Assembly: GCF_026242055.1 (NCBI RefSeq)
Contig: NZ_JAPJDL010000010.1
Span: 62,001-126,000, forward strand
Reading direction: 5' to 3'
Length of the DNA: 64,000 bases
DNA from: Lentzea sp. NEAU-D7
Lineage (GTDB): Bacteria; Actinomycetota; Actinomycetes; Mycobacteriales; Pseudonocardiaceae
In this document: positions 48,115 to 57,905 of the stretch, piece by piece
Numbering within the stretch: position 1 is the stretch's first letter
How the letters are laid out: each line of letters starts with the position of its first letter
The notes under the pieces: model-generated
What the model saw: only the letters and a program-made list of their open reading frames with translations
Database searches by the model: none
What the model was told of the DNA's origin: nothing
Translations under genes and position numbers: made by a program

Positions 48115-51100
48115 TCACGACCGGCCTCCCGCGATGGCGAGGGTGACGGCCTTGGTGACGGCCGCGATCAGCTCGGCCATCTGCTCGTCGGACAGCAGCA
48201 CCGGCACCCGCGCGACCTCGTCCTGCACGGTCGTGGTCTGCCGCATGGACGCCAGCAGCTCGTCGATGTCGGGCTCGCGCAGCAGGCTGTAGTGGTCCGC
48301 CTCCAGCTCGACCACCACCGGGTCGGTGACCGAGAAGCCCTCGCTGCCCTCGATGAACGAGTAGTCGTCGCCCTGGGCCTTGAAGATGGTGAGCGGCGCG
48401 GTGATCGTGCGCTCGGCCAGCTCGCCGAAGGTGTACTTGAAGGAGAACGTCTCGGTGACGATCCTGATGATCCGCCGCACGAGCTCGCTGTCGAGGTCGC
48501 GGAACTCGCCGCTGACGAACGCCGCGAAGCTGTCCTCGTCCCGCGCGACCTCCAGGCACCGGGCGAGGCGGGCGTCGGTGATGCTGCCCGCGAACACCGA
48601 GAAGAGGATCGTCACGAACGCGCTGTTGTCGTAGGAGGCCTCGTCGCTGTCCCGTTCCGAGCGCACCTTCGGCGATCCCGGCGCGATCAGGAACAGGTTC
48701 TCGACCTCCTCGCCCGCCTGCTCGAGCTGGTAGGCCGTCTCGAACGCGACCCGCGCGCCGAAGGAGTAGCCCCACAACGTGTACGGGCCCTCCGGCTGGA
48801 CCTTCTTGATCGCCTCGATGTCGGCGGCGGCCATCTCGCGGATCGTGCCGTACGGCGTCTCACCCTCGTTGATGCCGTTCGCCTGCACGCCGTAGAACGG
48901 GCGCTCCGAACGACTTGCGAGCGTGCGCAGGTTCATCGGGTAGCCGCCGAGGCCCGGCCAGCAGAAGACGGGAGCGCCGTCACCGTTGGGCTGCAACGGG
49001 ACCAGCCGCGAGATCGGTCCCTCGTGCAGGCCGTCGACGCGCCGGGAGAGCTGCTCGACGGTGGGCGACTCGAAGAGCACCTGCAGCGGCAGGCTGGTGC
49101 CGAAGTCCTTGTTGATGCGGTTCACGAGGCCGACCGCGATCAGCGAGTTGCCGCCGGTCTCGAAGAAGTCGTCGTGCGTCGAGACCGTCTCGCGCTTCAT
49201 CAGCTTCTTCCACATCTCGCTGATGCGGCGCTCGGTGGTGGTGCGCGGCGCGACGAACGGCCGGTCCTGGTCGTCGACGTTGGTCTTGTCCGACATCTCC
49301 AGGGCCCTGACGTCGATCTTGCCGTTCGCGGTGACCGGCAGCGCGTCGAGGACCACGACCTTGTTCGGGATCATGTAGTCCGGCAGGAAGTTGACCAGGT
49401 CGTCGCGGATCAGCTCGGCCGGGCCCTTCATGTGGACGACGTCCTCCTTCATGCCGGGGCTGCGGCGCTGGTCGTAGGAGACCTTGCCGCCCAGGAAGAA
49501 GTACGACGGGCCGTCCTGCTCACCGGCGGCCTTCAGGATGTCGCAGATGCGCTTGGCCGACGGGAGGTCGTTGTTCGACTTCGAGCTGTAGCCCGAGGAC
49601 ATGAAGCCGAGGTCGACGTCGTTGGCGGACAACCGGTGCATGGTCCGGCCGAGGTCGATGTAGCGCCGCCACAGCTCGGTGGACCGGCCGATCGCGCTGA
49701 CGCCGAAGCTCGCGCGCTCGTACACCGCCTGGTTGATCGCGATGACGTGCTTGCGCAGCACCAGTTCGTCGGACACCCGCTCGAACTCGCCGCCGGCGTA
49801 GCGGTACTGACCACCGGGCAGGTTCGCGACGCGGCCGGGGTGCGTCTGGACGTAGATGTCGACCTCGTCCTCGCGGACGCCGGTGTAGGCGCACAGCTCG
49901 AACGTGCCGAGGTAGTAGTCCTCGCTGGCGACGTCGAGCAGGTCCTTGGTCTCCGGCGTGTACGCGGACGCCTTGATGTCGAGGCCGTAGCCGGGCAGGA
50001 CCTCCTCGAAGAGCCCGACCATGTGGCCCGTCTCGATCTCCAGGACCTCCTGGATGTTGTTGAGGTACACCGCCTCGATCGCGGCCTTGTGCCCGATGAA
50101 GTGCAGCTTCGCCTGCACCTCGAAGCTCTCCTCGAGCGGCCTGATCAGCACGAGCTGGTGGCGCAGCGGGTGGTAGTAGTACAACCCGGCCGGCAGCCCC
50201 GCGACGTGGTGCAGTTCCAGGTGGAGCTGGGTCGCGTAGAGCGAACCCGGTGACGCGTAGCCGTACTTCGGCAGCAGCCGCTGGTCGCTGAAGTGCGCGC
50301 CGAAGTAGCGCAGGATCTCGCCCAGCTCGGACACGTGGACGGACTTCGGGTCCTTGGAGCCGGCACCGATCGGCTTGCGTTCCAGCAACCGCGCCAGGTC
50401 GGCGTCGGTGACCTGGCCGCCCTCGTAGAAGCGGTAGGACTTGCGCGAGAAGACGACCTTGCGCTGCAGGCACGAGGCTTCCTCGCCGGGCAGCTCGAAG
50501 CTCTGCCGGCCGGCGAGGTCGTCGCGCACGCCGGGGTTCGACAGCTGCGCGCGCACCTGCAGGCGGCTGGACTTCGACTGGTGGTGCGACCCCGCGTTGC
50601 CCTGGTCCATCAGGGCGGCTTCCTTGGGGTTCAGCTCGACGCACGCGATGAGGTTCTGGAACCCGGTGCGCTCGTCCTCCTTGACGATCACGGCCGCGTT
50701 GCGCACCCAGTCGTGCGTCTCGATCGCGAGCCGGATCTCGTCCAGTTCGACCCGGTAGCCGCGCAGCTTGACCTGGCTGTCCGCGCGACCGGCGAACTGC
50801 ACCGTGCCGTCGAGGTTCTGCGTCACGAGGTCGCCGGTGCGGAACATGCCGTCCACGAACCGTTCCGCGGTCAGCTCCGGCTGGTGCAGGTAGCCGCGGG
50901 CGACCTGGATGCCGCCGATGTGGAGCTCGCCGATCTCGCCGGGCGTGACCATGTCGCGGTTGTCGTCGAGCACCAGGTACGTCGTGTTCGCGACGGGCAG
51001 GCCGATCGAGATGGACTTCGGGGCCTCGGCGAGCCCGGCGGGGTCGACCACGAACGACGACGAGTTGATCGTCGTCTCCGTCGGCCCGTAGAGGTTGATG

Positions 51101-51978
51101 AGGCTCACGTTCGGCATGTCCGCGAAGAACGCCTGGGCCAGCGTGCGGGACAACGCCTCGCCGCCGCTGAAGACCTGCCTCAGCGAGGTGACGGTGTGGA
51201 ACTCCTCGGTGTCGATCAGCGCCTGGAGCAGCGTAGGCACGCACTGCAGCGTGGTGACCCCCTGCTCGCGCATGGTCTCGATCAGCATCTCGGGGTCGCG
51301 GTAGATGCCGGGACGGCCCATCACCACGGTGCTGCCGACCGCGGGGGCGAGGATCTCCCACTGCGCGGCGTCGAAGCTCATCGGGGTCTTCTGCACCACG
51401 CGCTTCGTGCCGTCGATGGCGTGCGCGTCGTGCAACCACAGCATCTGGTTGACGATGCTGCGGTGCTCGATCATCACGCCCTTGGGCCGGCCGGTGCTGC
51501 CGGAGGTGTAGATGATGTACGCGAGGCTGTCGTGGGCGGGGGAGAAGCCGTCGTCGAACGCCTCGTCGCAGTCGTCGAGCGTGACGATCCTCGTGGTGGC
51601 GGGCGCCAGTTCGGCCAGGCGCTGCTTCAGCGCGGGCTGCGTCACGACGACCTTCGTGCGCGAGTCCTCGATCATGTACCGGAGCCGCTCCTCGGGGTAC
51701 TCCGGGCTCAGCGGCAGGTAGGCGCCACCGGCGCAGAGGATTCCCCACGCCCCGACCACGAGGTCCAGTGAGGGCTCGACGAACATGCCGACGCAGTCGT
51801 CCTCGCTGATGCCGAGCCGCCGCAGGTGCGTGGCCAGCGCGGAGCTCTGCTCGAAGAGTTCGCCGTAGGTGATGCTCTGTTCACCGAAGACGACGGCCGT
51901 GCGATCAGGGTGTTCCTCGACCTGCTTGCGCAGCAGGTCGGGAAGGCAGCCGCCGTCCACTTCAGCTTCGTGCGACAT
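48115..51978 (-). CDS. indC: Indigoidine synthase NRPS (A-Ox-T-TE)
   Basis: 1287 residues from ATG 51978, the usual length of BpsA/IndC. Adenylation: YTSGSTGRPKG near 160, a glutamine-type pocket reading D, A, W (FDAAQW), then Q, F, G at later positions, and NGKIDVRALE near 886. An FMN oxidase domain is inserted at about 510-830 (VVFSRKSYRFYEGG start). The carrier site is GGNSL with Ser near 944. The thioesterase has GYSFG with Ser near 1072. It would load two glutamines, cyclise and oxidise them to the blue pigment. The A domain is a perfect-sized match for the family. Confidence 0.93.
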   Translation of the reverse strand: MSHEAEVDGGCLPDLLRKQVEEHPDRTAVVFGEQSITYGELFEQSSALATHLRRLGISEDDCVGMFVEPSLDLVVGAWGILCAGGAYLPLSPEYPEERLRYMIEDSRTKVVVTQPALKQRLAELAPATTRIVTLDDCDEAFDDGFSPAHDSLAYIIYTSGSTGRPKGVMIEHRSIVNQMLWLHDAHAIDGTKRVVQKTPMSFDAAQWEILAPAVGSTVVMGRPGIYRDPEMLIETMREQGVTTLQCVPTLLQALIDTEEFHTVTSLRQVFSGGEALSRTLAQAFFADMPNVSLINLYGPTETTINSSSFVVDPAGLAEAPKSISIGLPVANTTYLVLDDNRDMVTPGEIGELHIGGIQVARGYLHQPELTAERFVDGMFRTGDLVTQNLDGTVQFAGRADSQVKLRGYRVELDEIRLAIETHDWVRNAAVIVKEDERTGFQNLIACVELNPKEAALMDQGNAGSHHQSKSSRLQVRAQLSNPGVRDDLAGRQSFELPGEEASCLQRKVVFSRKSYRFYEGGQVTDADLARLLERKPIGAGSKDPKSVHVSELGEILRYFGAHFSDQRLLPKYGYASPGSLYATQLHLELHHVAGLPAGLYYYHPLRHQLVLIRPLEESFEVQAKLHFIGHKAAIEAVYLNNIQEVLEIETGHMVGLFEEVLPGYGLDIKASAYTPETKDLLDVASEDYYLGTFELCAYTGVREDEVDIYVQTHPGRVANLPGGQYRYAGGEFERVSDELVLRKHVIAINQAVYERASFGVSAIGRSTELWRRYIDLGRTMHRLSANDVDLGFMSSGYSSKSNNDLPSAKRICDILKAAGEQDGPSYFFLGGKVSYDQRRSPGMKEDVVHMKGPAELIRDDLVNFLPDYMIPNKVVVLDALPVTANGKIDVRALEMSDKTNVDDQDRPFVAPRTTTERRISEMWKKLMKRETVSTHDDFFETGGNSLIAVGLVNRINKDFGTSLPLQVLFESPTVEQLSRRVDGLHEGPISRLVPLQPNGDGAPVFCWPGLGGYPMNLRTLASRSERPFYGVQANGINEGETPYGTIREMAAADIEAIKKVQPEGPYTLWGYSFGARVAFETAYQLEQAGEEVENLFLIAPGSPKVRSERDSDEASYDNSAFVTILFSVFAGSITDARLARCLEVARDEDSFAAFVSGEFRDLDSELVRRIIRIVTETFSFKYTFGELAERTITAPLTIFKAQGDDYSFIEGSEGFSVTDPVVVELEADHYSLLREPDIDELLASMRQTTTVQDEVARVPVLLSDEQMAELIAAVTKAVTLAIAGGRS

Positions 51979-52125
51979 CTCAGAAATCCCCCAAGCGGTC
52001 AGCAGGCGCGAGTCGTTGCGAGCACGTTCTTGGTTAGTTGAAGAACGTATGAGTGACGGCTCGAAACCCGCTGGAGCGATCGGCTTGGTGGACAGCCGCA
52101 GAGGTCTACCGGAAAAGCCTTGAGC

Positions 52126-52145
52126 GCCAGTGGAAATCCACTGGC
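52126..52145. terminator. Hairpin between SelT/W-like gene and NRPS operon
   Basis: GCCAGTGG (52126-52133) pairs exactly with CCACTGGC (52138-52145) around AAAT. It lies downstream of the minus-strand SelT/W-like gene and about 150 bases upstream of the NRPS start; the NRPS promoter should lie between. Confidence 0.55.
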
Positions 52146-52200
52146 TGAGATGGTGGTGCGGTGGCGAAAGCCCACCGCGGCAAGCGTTTTCCGGCGCGCG

Positions 52201-52494
52201 TCAGGCGTCGGCGGAGTTCTTGCGGTCCGTGTGGCCGAGGGAACGCTCCGGCGCCACCCGGTCGCGCACGAGCTGCTTGAGCACGCCGAGGTCCGGGAAG
52301 CCCTCCTGCTCCTTGCGCGACCACAGGGTCTCGCCGTCGAGCCGCACGTCGAACACGCCGCCGGTGCCGGGGATCAGCGCGACCTCACCGAGTTCGGCGG
52401 TGAACGTCGTCAGCAGCTCCTGCGCGGTCCAGCCCGCGCGCAGCAGCCAGCGGCACTGCGTGCAGTACTCGATCTCCAGACGCGGTGTCCTCAC
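52201..52494 (-). CDS. SelT/SelW/Rdx-like thioredoxin-fold protein
   Basis: 97 residues from GTG 52494, overlapping the XRE stop by four bases. The motif [20 protein letters not shown] holds CTQC at the position of the CxxU/CxxC redox centre of the Rdx family. LGEVALIPGTGGVFDVRLDG and LWSRKEQEGFPDLGVLKQLV complete the fold. The second active residue is Cys, not selenocysteine. It is probably a redox protein; its coupling to an XRE regulator suggests a small regulated redox unit. Confidence 0.8.
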   Translation of the reverse strand: MRTPRLEIEYCTQCRWLLRAGWTAQELLTTFTAELGEVALIPGTGGVFDVRLDGETLWSRKEQEGFPDLGVLKQLVRDRVAPERSLGHTDRKNSADA

Positions 52495-53366
52495 GTCTGC
52501 GTCCTGACGGACTGTCCGGAGCGCGTCGCGTCCCTGCCCCAGCTGGCCAGCAGCTGCAGCGCCTCGGCGGACGGTGTGCCGGGCTCCGCGTGGTAGGTGG
52601 TGAAGAACAGGTCCGGCTCGCTCGGCATCCGCAGCGACTCGTACGCCAGCGTCATCTCGCCCACGAGCGGGTGGCGGAGCACCTTCGTGCCGAAGGACTT
52701 CTCCTTGACGTCGTGCTTGGCCCAGAGCTGCCGGAACAGCTCGCTCTTCATCGACAGCTCCCCGACCAGGGCGGTGAGCTCGGGGTCGTTCGGGTAGCAG
52801 CCGGCGTCCATCCGCAGGAACCCCACGACGTCGGCGGCCTTGCTCTCCCAGTTGACGAAGAGCTCCTGGTAGGAGGGCTGGAGGAAGATGAAGCGCGCCC
52901 AGTTCCGGTCGCGCGGCTGCAGCTCGGCCCAGTCGCCGAACAGGGCGGCGGCCATCGGGTTCCACGCGAGGACGTCCGAGCGGCGCCCGCCGATGTAGGC
53001 GGGCACGCCGACGTTGTCGAGCAGGTGCTTCAGGGCCGGCCGGACCCCGCGTGAGGTCTTTTTCTTCTTCTTGTCGTCGTACGGGCAGGCGGTCAGGTTG
53101 CGCAGGTGCGTCTGCTCGGCGTCGCTGAGCCGCAGCGCGCGGGCGATCGAGTCCAGCACCTCGTCCGAGACGTTGCGGCCGTTGCCCTGCTCGAGACGCG
53201 TGTAGTACGCGACTGAGACGCCCGCGAGCTGCGCCAGCTCCTCGCGGCGCAGGCCCGGCACGCGGCGGGTGCGGCCGTAGCGGGGCAGCCCGACGTCGTC
53301 GGGGGTCAGCCGCGCGCGGCGGCTGCGCAGGAACTCGCTCAGCTCGGTGCGCGGGTCGACGGTCAT
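52491..53366 (-). CDS. XRE regulator with MmyB-like ligand-binding domain
   Basis: 291 residues from ATG 53366; longer starts add only unrelated residues. Helix-turn-helix: [58 protein letters not shown]. The MmyB-like part reads [60 protein letters not shown] and [20 protein letters not shown]. The basic KKKKK stretch before it is a linker. It is divergent from an alcohol dehydrogenase (53509), the typical pairing for this class, and coupled to the SelT/W-like gene. Confidence 0.88.
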   Translation of the reverse strand: MTVDPRTELSEFLRSRRARLTPDDVGLPRYGRTRRVPGLRREELAQLAGVSVAYYTRLEQGNGRNVSDEVLDSIARALRLSDAEQTHLRNLTACPYDDKKKKKTSRGVRPALKHLLDNVGVPAYIGGRRSDVLAWNPMAAALFGDWAELQPRDRNWARFIFLQPSYQELFVNWESKAADVVGFLRMDAGCYPNDPELTALVGELSMKSELFRQLWAKHDVKEKSFGTKVLRHPLVGEMTLAYESLRMPSEPDLFFTTYHAEPGTPSAEALQLLASWGRDATRSGQSVRTQT

Positions 53367-53508
53367 GCGTCCGAGTATCCCCGGACGAGGCGAGCCGTGC
53401 CTGCTACTGCCAGTGGTAGGCACGCCAGTCGTACGAAGAGCAGGTGTCTGGGTAGCCGCCTCGGAGCGGAGCAGTGTCGTGGACGACACGACAACGAGGA
53501 GAAACCTG

Positions 53509-54549
53509 ATGAGCACCGTCGCTGCCTACGCCGCTCCCGCACCCAAGGCACCGCTGGAGCGCACGACCATCGAACGTCGCGCGGTCGGCGCGCACGACGT
53601 CCTGATCGACATCAAGTTCGCGGGCATCTGCCACTCGGACATCCACCAGGTCAACGAGGGCTGGGGCCAGGGCATCTTCCCGATGGTCCCAGGCCACGAG
53701 ATCGCCGGCGTGGTCGTCGAGGTCGGCTCCGAGGTCACCCGCCACGCCGTCGGTGACCGCGTCGGCGTCGGCTGCATGGTCGACTCGTGCCGCGAGTGCG
53801 AGAACTGCCTGCGCGGCCTGGAGCAGTACTGCACGGGCGGCAACACCATGACCTACAACGGTGTCGACCGCCACGGCGACGTCACCTACGGCGGCTACTC
53901 GAAGCAGATCGTCGTCGACGAGAACTTCGTGGTGCGGATCCCCGAGGGGCTCCCGCTGGACGTGGCCGCGCCGCTGCTGTGCGCGGGCATCACCGTCTAC
54001 TCGCCGCTCAAGCACTGGGGTGTCGCGCCGGGCAAGAAGGTCGCCGTCGTCGGCCTGGGCGGGCTCGGCCACATGGGCGTCAAGATCGCCGCAGCGCTTG
54101 GCGCCGAGGTCACCGTGCTGTCGCAGTCGCTGCGCAAGAAGGACGACGGGCTCAAGCTCGGCGCCCAGGACTACCGCGCCACCAGCGACCCGGCGACGTT
54201 CACCGAGCTCGCGGGCACGTTCGACGTGATCCTGTCCACGGTGTCCGCGCCGCTCGACTTCGGCGCCTACCTCGGGCTGCTCAAGACCGACGGCGCGATC
54301 GTGAACGTGGGCGCGCCGGAGGAGCCGATCTCGCTGAACCTGTTCGGGCTGCTCGGCGGCCGCAAGACGCTGGCCGGCTCGATGATCGGCGGCATCGCCG
54401 AGACCCAGGAGATGCTGGACTTCTGCGCCGAGCACGGCCTGGGCTCGGAGATCGAGCTGATCGGCGCTGAGGAGATCAACACCGCCTACGAGCGGGTGCA
54501 GGCGAGCGACGTGCGGTACCGCTTCGTGATCGACACCGCCACGATCTGA
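53509..54549 (+). CDS. Zinc alcohol dehydrogenase, CAD-like NAD(P)-dependent
   Basis: 346 residues from ATG 53509, with GAGGAG six bases upstream; upstream in-frame residues are shadow. Catalytic zinc: [15 protein letters not shown] (Cys, His) and [12 protein letters not shown]. Structural zinc: [15 protein letters not shown]. Cofactor loop: [17 protein letters not shown], with Ser in [10 protein letters not shown] giving NADP preference. It matches cinnamyl-alcohol-dehydrogenase-like reductases acting on aldehydes. Divergent from the MmyB-type XRE gene, which probably controls it. Confidence 0.93.
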   Translation: MSTVAAYAAPAPKAPLERTTIERRAVGAHDVLIDIKFAGICHSDIHQVNEGWGQGIFPMVPGHEIAGVVVEVGSEVTRHAVGDRVGVGCMVDSCRECENCLRGLEQYCTGGNTMTYNGVDRHGDVTYGGYSKQIVVDENFVVRIPEGLPLDVAAPLLCAGITVYSPLKHWGVAPGKKVAVVGLGGLGHMGVKIAAALGAEVTVLSQSLRKKDDGLKLGAQDYRATSDPATFTELAGTFDVILSTVSAPLDFGAYLGLLKTDGAIVNVGAPEEPISLNLFGLLGGRKTLAGSMIGGIAETQEMLDFCAEHGLGSEIELIGAEEINTAYERVQASDVRYRFVIDTATI

Positions 54550-54567
54550 CGTCCGTGCCGTGCCCGC

Positions 54568-54939
54568 TCAGGCGGGTGGGCACGGCACCCCGGTCGCGTA
54601 CGTCTTCGTGGCGCCCGCGATCACCGTGTCGAGCTGCAGGAGGGTCTCCTGCAGCTCTTCGATCTGCTTCACGACCGACGACCGGTGCCCGCGCAGCTTG
54701 GCCAGGACCTCCGGCGCCGCCACCCCCGTCACCACGCACGGCAGCATCTCCAGGATCGACGCGCTGGAGATCCCGGCGGCGTAGAGCTGCTGGATCAGCC
54801 GCACCCGGTCAACGGCGTTCTCGGCATAACGCCGTTGACCGCTCTGGCTGCGTTCGGACGCGAGAAGGCCCTGCTCCTCGTAGTAGCGCAACGCGCGCAC
54901 GCTCACTCCCGTGCGTTCCGCCAGCTCACCGATGCGCAT
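54568..54939 (-). CDS. MerR-family regulator, divergent from the reductase
   Basis: 123 residues from ATG 54939, with GGAGG seven bases upstream. DNA-binding domain: RIGELAERTGVSVRALRYYE, EQGLLASERSQSGQRRYAEN. A dimer helix follows (VVKQIEELQETLLQLDTVIA), and the end has one Cys (GVPCPPA) without a metal pair. The gene faces the old-yellow-enzyme reductase at 54999, and a dyad at 54965-54980 lies in the promoter of the latter. Confidence 0.88.
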   Translation of the reverse strand: MRIGELAERTGVSVRALRYYEEQGLLASERSQSGQRRYAENAVDRVRLIQQLYAAGISSASILEMLPCVVTGVAAPEVLAKLRGHRSSVVKQIEELQETLLQLDTVIAGATKTYATGVPCPPA

Positions 54940-54964
54940 GAGACCTCCGCCACAAAAGCTACCT

Positions 54965-54980
54965 CTGACGTCAATGTCAG
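54965..54980. promoter_or_regulatory. MerR operator ahead of the reductase gene
   Basis: CTGAC (54965-54969) and GTCAG (54976-54980) form a dyad that continues outwards with ACCT and GGT. A TAGCCT -10 box lies at 54986-54991, about eight bases before ATG 54999, so the mRNA would be nearly leaderless. Confidence 0.6.
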
Positions 54981-54998
54981 GTTTCTAGCCTAGCTCTC

Positions 54999-56048
54999 AT
55001 GCTCCTCACCAGCTACCGCCTCGGAAACCTGATCCTGCCGAACCGCCTCGTGATGGCGCCGATGACCCGCGCACGAGCCGTCGACGGCAAGCCGACCGAG
55101 ACCACGGCCACCTACTACGCCCAGCGCGCCACCGCCGGACTCATCGTCACCGAAGGCGTGCACCCGAACGCGGTCGGCCAGGCCGGTCCGTTCATGCCCG
55201 GCCTGCACACCGACGGCCAGGTCGAGGCCTGGCGGGTCGTCACGGACGCCGTGCACGCCAACGGCGGGCGGATCTTCGCCCAGCTCATGCACGGCGGCCG
55301 CATCGGGCACGCAGAGGTCGCCGGGCACCACCCCGTCGGCCCGTCGGCGATCGCGGCCGGCACCGACGTGTTCACCCCGGCCGGGATGAAGCCCGCGCCG
55401 GTGCCGCGGGCGTTGCCCACGGCGGAGGTCGCCGACCACGTCCAGGCGTTCGCCGACGCGGCCCGCAGGGCCGTCGACGCCGGGTTCGACGGCGTCGAGC
55501 TGCACGGTGCGAACGGCTACCTGATCCAGCAGTTCCTGTCCTCCAGCGCGAACGAGCGCACCGACGGCTACGGCGGCTCGATCACCGGTCGCATCCGGTT
55601 CGCCGTCGAGGCGGCCGAAGCGGCCGTGGACGCCATCGGGCCGGACCGCGTCGGCATCCGGCTCTCGCCCGGCGGCGAGATCCAGGGCATCGTCGAGGAG
55701 AACGTGCCCGTGCTCTACGGCGAGCTGCTGAAAGCGTTGCCGGACATGGCTTACGTCCACCTGCTCGCGACCGCGGACGACGAGGTGCTGATGGGGTTGC
55801 GCAAGGCGTGGCCGAGTGCGTTCATCCTCAACCCCGGCGGCCAGATCGGTCCGGAGCAGAGCACGCGCGAGCAGGGGGAGCGCTGGCTCGCGAACGGCGC
55901 CGACCTGATCAGCTACGGCCGCGCCTACATCGGCAACCCCGACCTGGTCGAGCGGTTCCGGCTGGGTCTGCCGCTCGCCGGCGCGGACCAGGAGACGTGG
56001 TTCCAGACCCCGCAGGGATACGTCGACTACCCCGCCTATCAGCACTGA
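54999..56048 (+). CDS. Old yellow enzyme family alkene reductase
   Basis: 349 residues from ATG 54999, with no ribosome site, consistent with a leaderless mRNA. Flavin and substrate features: LPNRLVMAPMTRARAVDG, LIVTEGVHPNAVGQAGPFMP, FAQLMHGGRIGHAEVAGHHP with the paired His/Asn-type residues, DGVELHGANGYLIQQFLSSS with conserved His, TDGYGGSITGR and ISYGRAYIGNPDLVERFR. It reduces activated C=C bonds with NAD(P)H and FMN. Controlled by the divergent MerR regulator. Its 3' end overlaps the convergent TetR gene by ten bases. Confidence 0.93.
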   Translation: MLLTSYRLGNLILPNRLVMAPMTRARAVDGKPTETTATYYAQRATAGLIVTEGVHPNAVGQAGPFMPGLHTDGQVEAWRVVTDAVHANGGRIFAQLMHGGRIGHAEVAGHHPVGPSAIAAGTDVFTPAGMKPAPVPRALPTAEVADHVQAFADAARRAVDAGFDGVELHGANGYLIQQFLSSSANERTDGYGGSITGRIRFAVEAAEAAVDAIGPDRVGIRLSPGGEIQGIVEENVPVLYGELLKALPDMAYVHLLATADDEVLMGLRKAWPSAFILNPGGQIGPEQSTREQGERWLANGADLISYGRAYIGNPDLVERFRLGLPLAGADQETWFQTPQGYVDYPAYQH

Positions 56049-56626
56049 AGAGCGCGCAGCAGGTGGTCCACGAGCCGTTCGAGGTAGTCGGGCCCGATCT
56101 CGGCGCGCCGCACGGACAGCCGCCAGTAGACCGGTGCCGCGACCAGGTCCAGGGCGATCTCGACGTCCAGGTCGGCCGGTAGCTCGCCCCGGTCGACCGC
56201 CCGCCGCAGCGTCACGGCGCCGAGCGCGCGCCGGGGCTCGCCGATCGTCGCCGCGATCGCCTCGGACAGCGCCGGATTGCGGACGGCCTCGGCGGTGAGG
56301 TCGGGCAGGATCGTCGCGAACCTCGGGTGCGTCAGCCAGTCGTGCACCGCCGTGACCGTGGCCAGCAGGTCGCCGCGCAACGAACCGGTGTCCGGAACCT
56401 CGGCCAGCGGCACGGAGAACTCCGACAGCGCCGCGACCACCATGTCCTGTTTGGACGGCCAGCGCCGGTAGAGCGCGCTCTTGCCGACCTCCGCCCGCTT
56501 GGCCACCGCCTCCATCGACAGCCGGCCGTAGCCGTGCAGGGCCAGCTCGTCGAACACGGCGTCGGTGATCGCCCGGGTCACGTGCGGCTGCAGGACGGCG
56601 GCGCCGGTCGGGGTGCGCTTGGTCAT
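56039..56626 (-). CDS. TetR-family regulator
   Basis: 195 residues from ATG 56626, the second methionine of the open frame; four extra residues would come from an earlier one. Helix-turn-helix: ITDAVFDELALHGYGRLSME, AVAKRAEVGKSALYRRWPSK, DMVVAALSEF. The ligand domain includes HDWLTHPRFATILPDLTAEA. It faces the SnoaL/NmrA-like pair, and a 16-bp palindrome in the gap is the operator. Confidence 0.88.
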   Translation of the reverse strand: MTKRTPTGAAVLQPHVTRAITDAVFDELALHGYGRLSMEAVAKRAEVGKSALYRRWPSKQDMVVAALSEFSVPLAEVPDTGSLRGDLLATVTAVHDWLTHPRFATILPDLTAEAVRNPALSEAIAATIGEPRRALGAVTLRRAVDRGELPADLDVEIALDLVAAPVYWRLSVRRAEIGPDYLERLVDHLLRALQC

Positions 56627-56680
56627 GGCGCACATCATAGGACTGGACGAGACGGTCCCGTCCCGCCTACTGTGGTGGAT

Positions 56681-56696
56681 GGGACGGTACCGTCCC
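56681..56696. promoter_or_regulatory. Perfect 16-bp palindrome, TetR operator
   Basis: GGGACGGTACCGTCCC is an exact palindrome at 56681-56696. A related half-palindrome (GACGGTCCCGTCC) lies at 56650-56662. Both sit between the TetR gene and the plus-strand pair starting at 56722. Confidence 0.8.
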
Positions 56697-56721
56697 GTCC
56701 ATTTCTTTCGGAGGAGCTTCC

Positions 56722-57105
56722 GTGGACCTCATCCCGAGGGCACTGCAACTGCTGCTGGACAAGGACATGATCGGCTTCGCCGGCCTGTGGGCCGAGGACG
56801 GCGTGGCGGAGTTCCCGTTCGCCCCGCCCGGCTGGCCGGCCAGGCTGGAAGGCCGCGCGGCGGTCGAGGACTACGTGCGCGACTACCCGGAGATGCTCGA
56901 CATCCGGAGCATTCCGAGGCAGGTCGTGCACCAGAGCACCGACCCGGACGTCGTCATCGCCGAGTTCGAGGCCGAGGGCGTGGTGGTCGCGACAGGCAAG
57001 CCGTACCGGGCCTCGTACATCGTGGTCGTGACGACCCGCGACGGCGAGATCGTGCACTACCGCGACTACTGGAACCCGCTTCTCGCACAGGAGCTGTCGG
57101 CGTGA
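56722..57105 (+). CDS. SnoaL/NTF2-like protein
   Basis: 127 residues from GTG 56722, with GGAGG upstream. The NTF2-like fold shows DLIPRALQLLLDKDMIGFAG, LWAEDGVAEFPFAPPGWPAR, VEDYVRDYPEMLDIRSIPRQ and IVVVTTRDGEIVHYRDYWNP, matching SnoaL-type hydrolase or cyclase proteins. It overlaps the next gene start by four bases and is under the divergent TetR regulator. It likely acts on a small ketone or aromatic compound; the substrate is unknown. Confidence 0.8.
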   Translation: MDLIPRALQLLLDKDMIGFAGLWAEDGVAEFPFAPPGWPARLEGRAAVEDYVRDYPEMLDIRSIPRQVVHQSTDPDVVIAEFEAEGVVVATGKPYRASYIVVVTTRDGEIVHYRDYWNPLLAQELSA

Positions 57106-57899
57106 ACACGCTGGTCATCGGAGGCACCGGCACGACCGGCAGCCGCCTCGCCGCCCTGCTGCCGGGCGCCCGCGTCGCCACCAGGAAACCGGTGCTCCCG
57201 GACCACGTCCGGTTCGACTGGGACGTGCCGGCGACGTTTGACGCCGCCCTGGACGGGATAGATCGTCTTTACCTGATCCCCCCGGTCGGAGTCGTCGACC
57301 CCGTTCCGGTGGTCGAGCCGCTGCTCGCTCGAGCGCGGCTCGTGCGGCGGGTGGTACTGCTGAGCTCGTCCGCGGTGCCGGAGAGCGCCACGGGGATGGG
57401 CGCTCTCCCCGCACTCGTCCGCACCCTGCCCGAATGGGCGGTGCTGCGGCCGTCCTGGTTCATGCAGAACTTCACCGGCGACCACCCGCTCGCGGCGGGG
57501 GTCCGGGCGGGCGAGATCGTCACGGCCACCGGTGCCGGCCGGGTCGGTTTCGTCGACGCCGGCGACATCGCCGCGGTGGCCGCGCGCGCGTTGACGGACG
57601 CCGTGCCGCACAACACCGACCACGTCATCACCGGTCCCGAGGCGCTGAGCTACGCCGACGCGGCCGCGATCATCACCGAGGTCACCGGGAAGCCCGTGCG
57701 GCACCGATCGATCAGCACCGCCGAGATGGCCGAACGGATCGCCGAAGTGCTGCCCCGCGACTTCGCCGCTCTCCTCGCCGGGCTCGACGAGGACATCCGC
57801 GAGGGAGCGGAGGACCGGGTCACCACGACCGTCCAGGACGTGACGGGCAGGCCCGCGACGTCGTTCCGGGACTTCATGAGGCGCGCGTCCACCGCGTAG
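57102..57899 (+). CDS. NmrA/NAD(P)-binding oxidoreductase
   Basis: 265 residues from GTG 57102, coupled to the SnoaL-like gene. The N-terminal Rossmann motif is NTLVIGGTGTTGSRLAALLP. The body has RLYLIPPVGVVDPVPVVEPL, VVLLSSSAVPESATGMGALP, WAVLRPSWFMQNFTGDHPLA, RVGFVDAGDIAAVAARALTD and the late VITGPEALSYADAAAIITEV. It lacks the YxxxK motif of ordinary SDRs, the usual sign of NmrA-type members. Probably a TetR-controlled quinone or ketone oxidoreductase. Confidence 0.85.
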   Translation: MNTLVIGGTGTTGSRLAALLPGARVATRKPVLPDHVRFDWDVPATFDAALDGIDRLYLIPPVGVVDPVPVVEPLLARARLVRRVVLLSSSAVPESATGMGALPALVRTLPEWAVLRPSWFMQNFTGDHPLAAGVRAGEIVTATGAGRVGFVDAGDIAAVAARALTDAVPHNTDHVITGPEALSYADAAAIITEVTGKPVRHRSISTAEMAERIAEVLPRDFAALLAGLDEDIREGAEDRVTTTVQDVTGRPATSFRDFMRRASTA

Positions 57900-57905
57900 C
57901 GCGCG

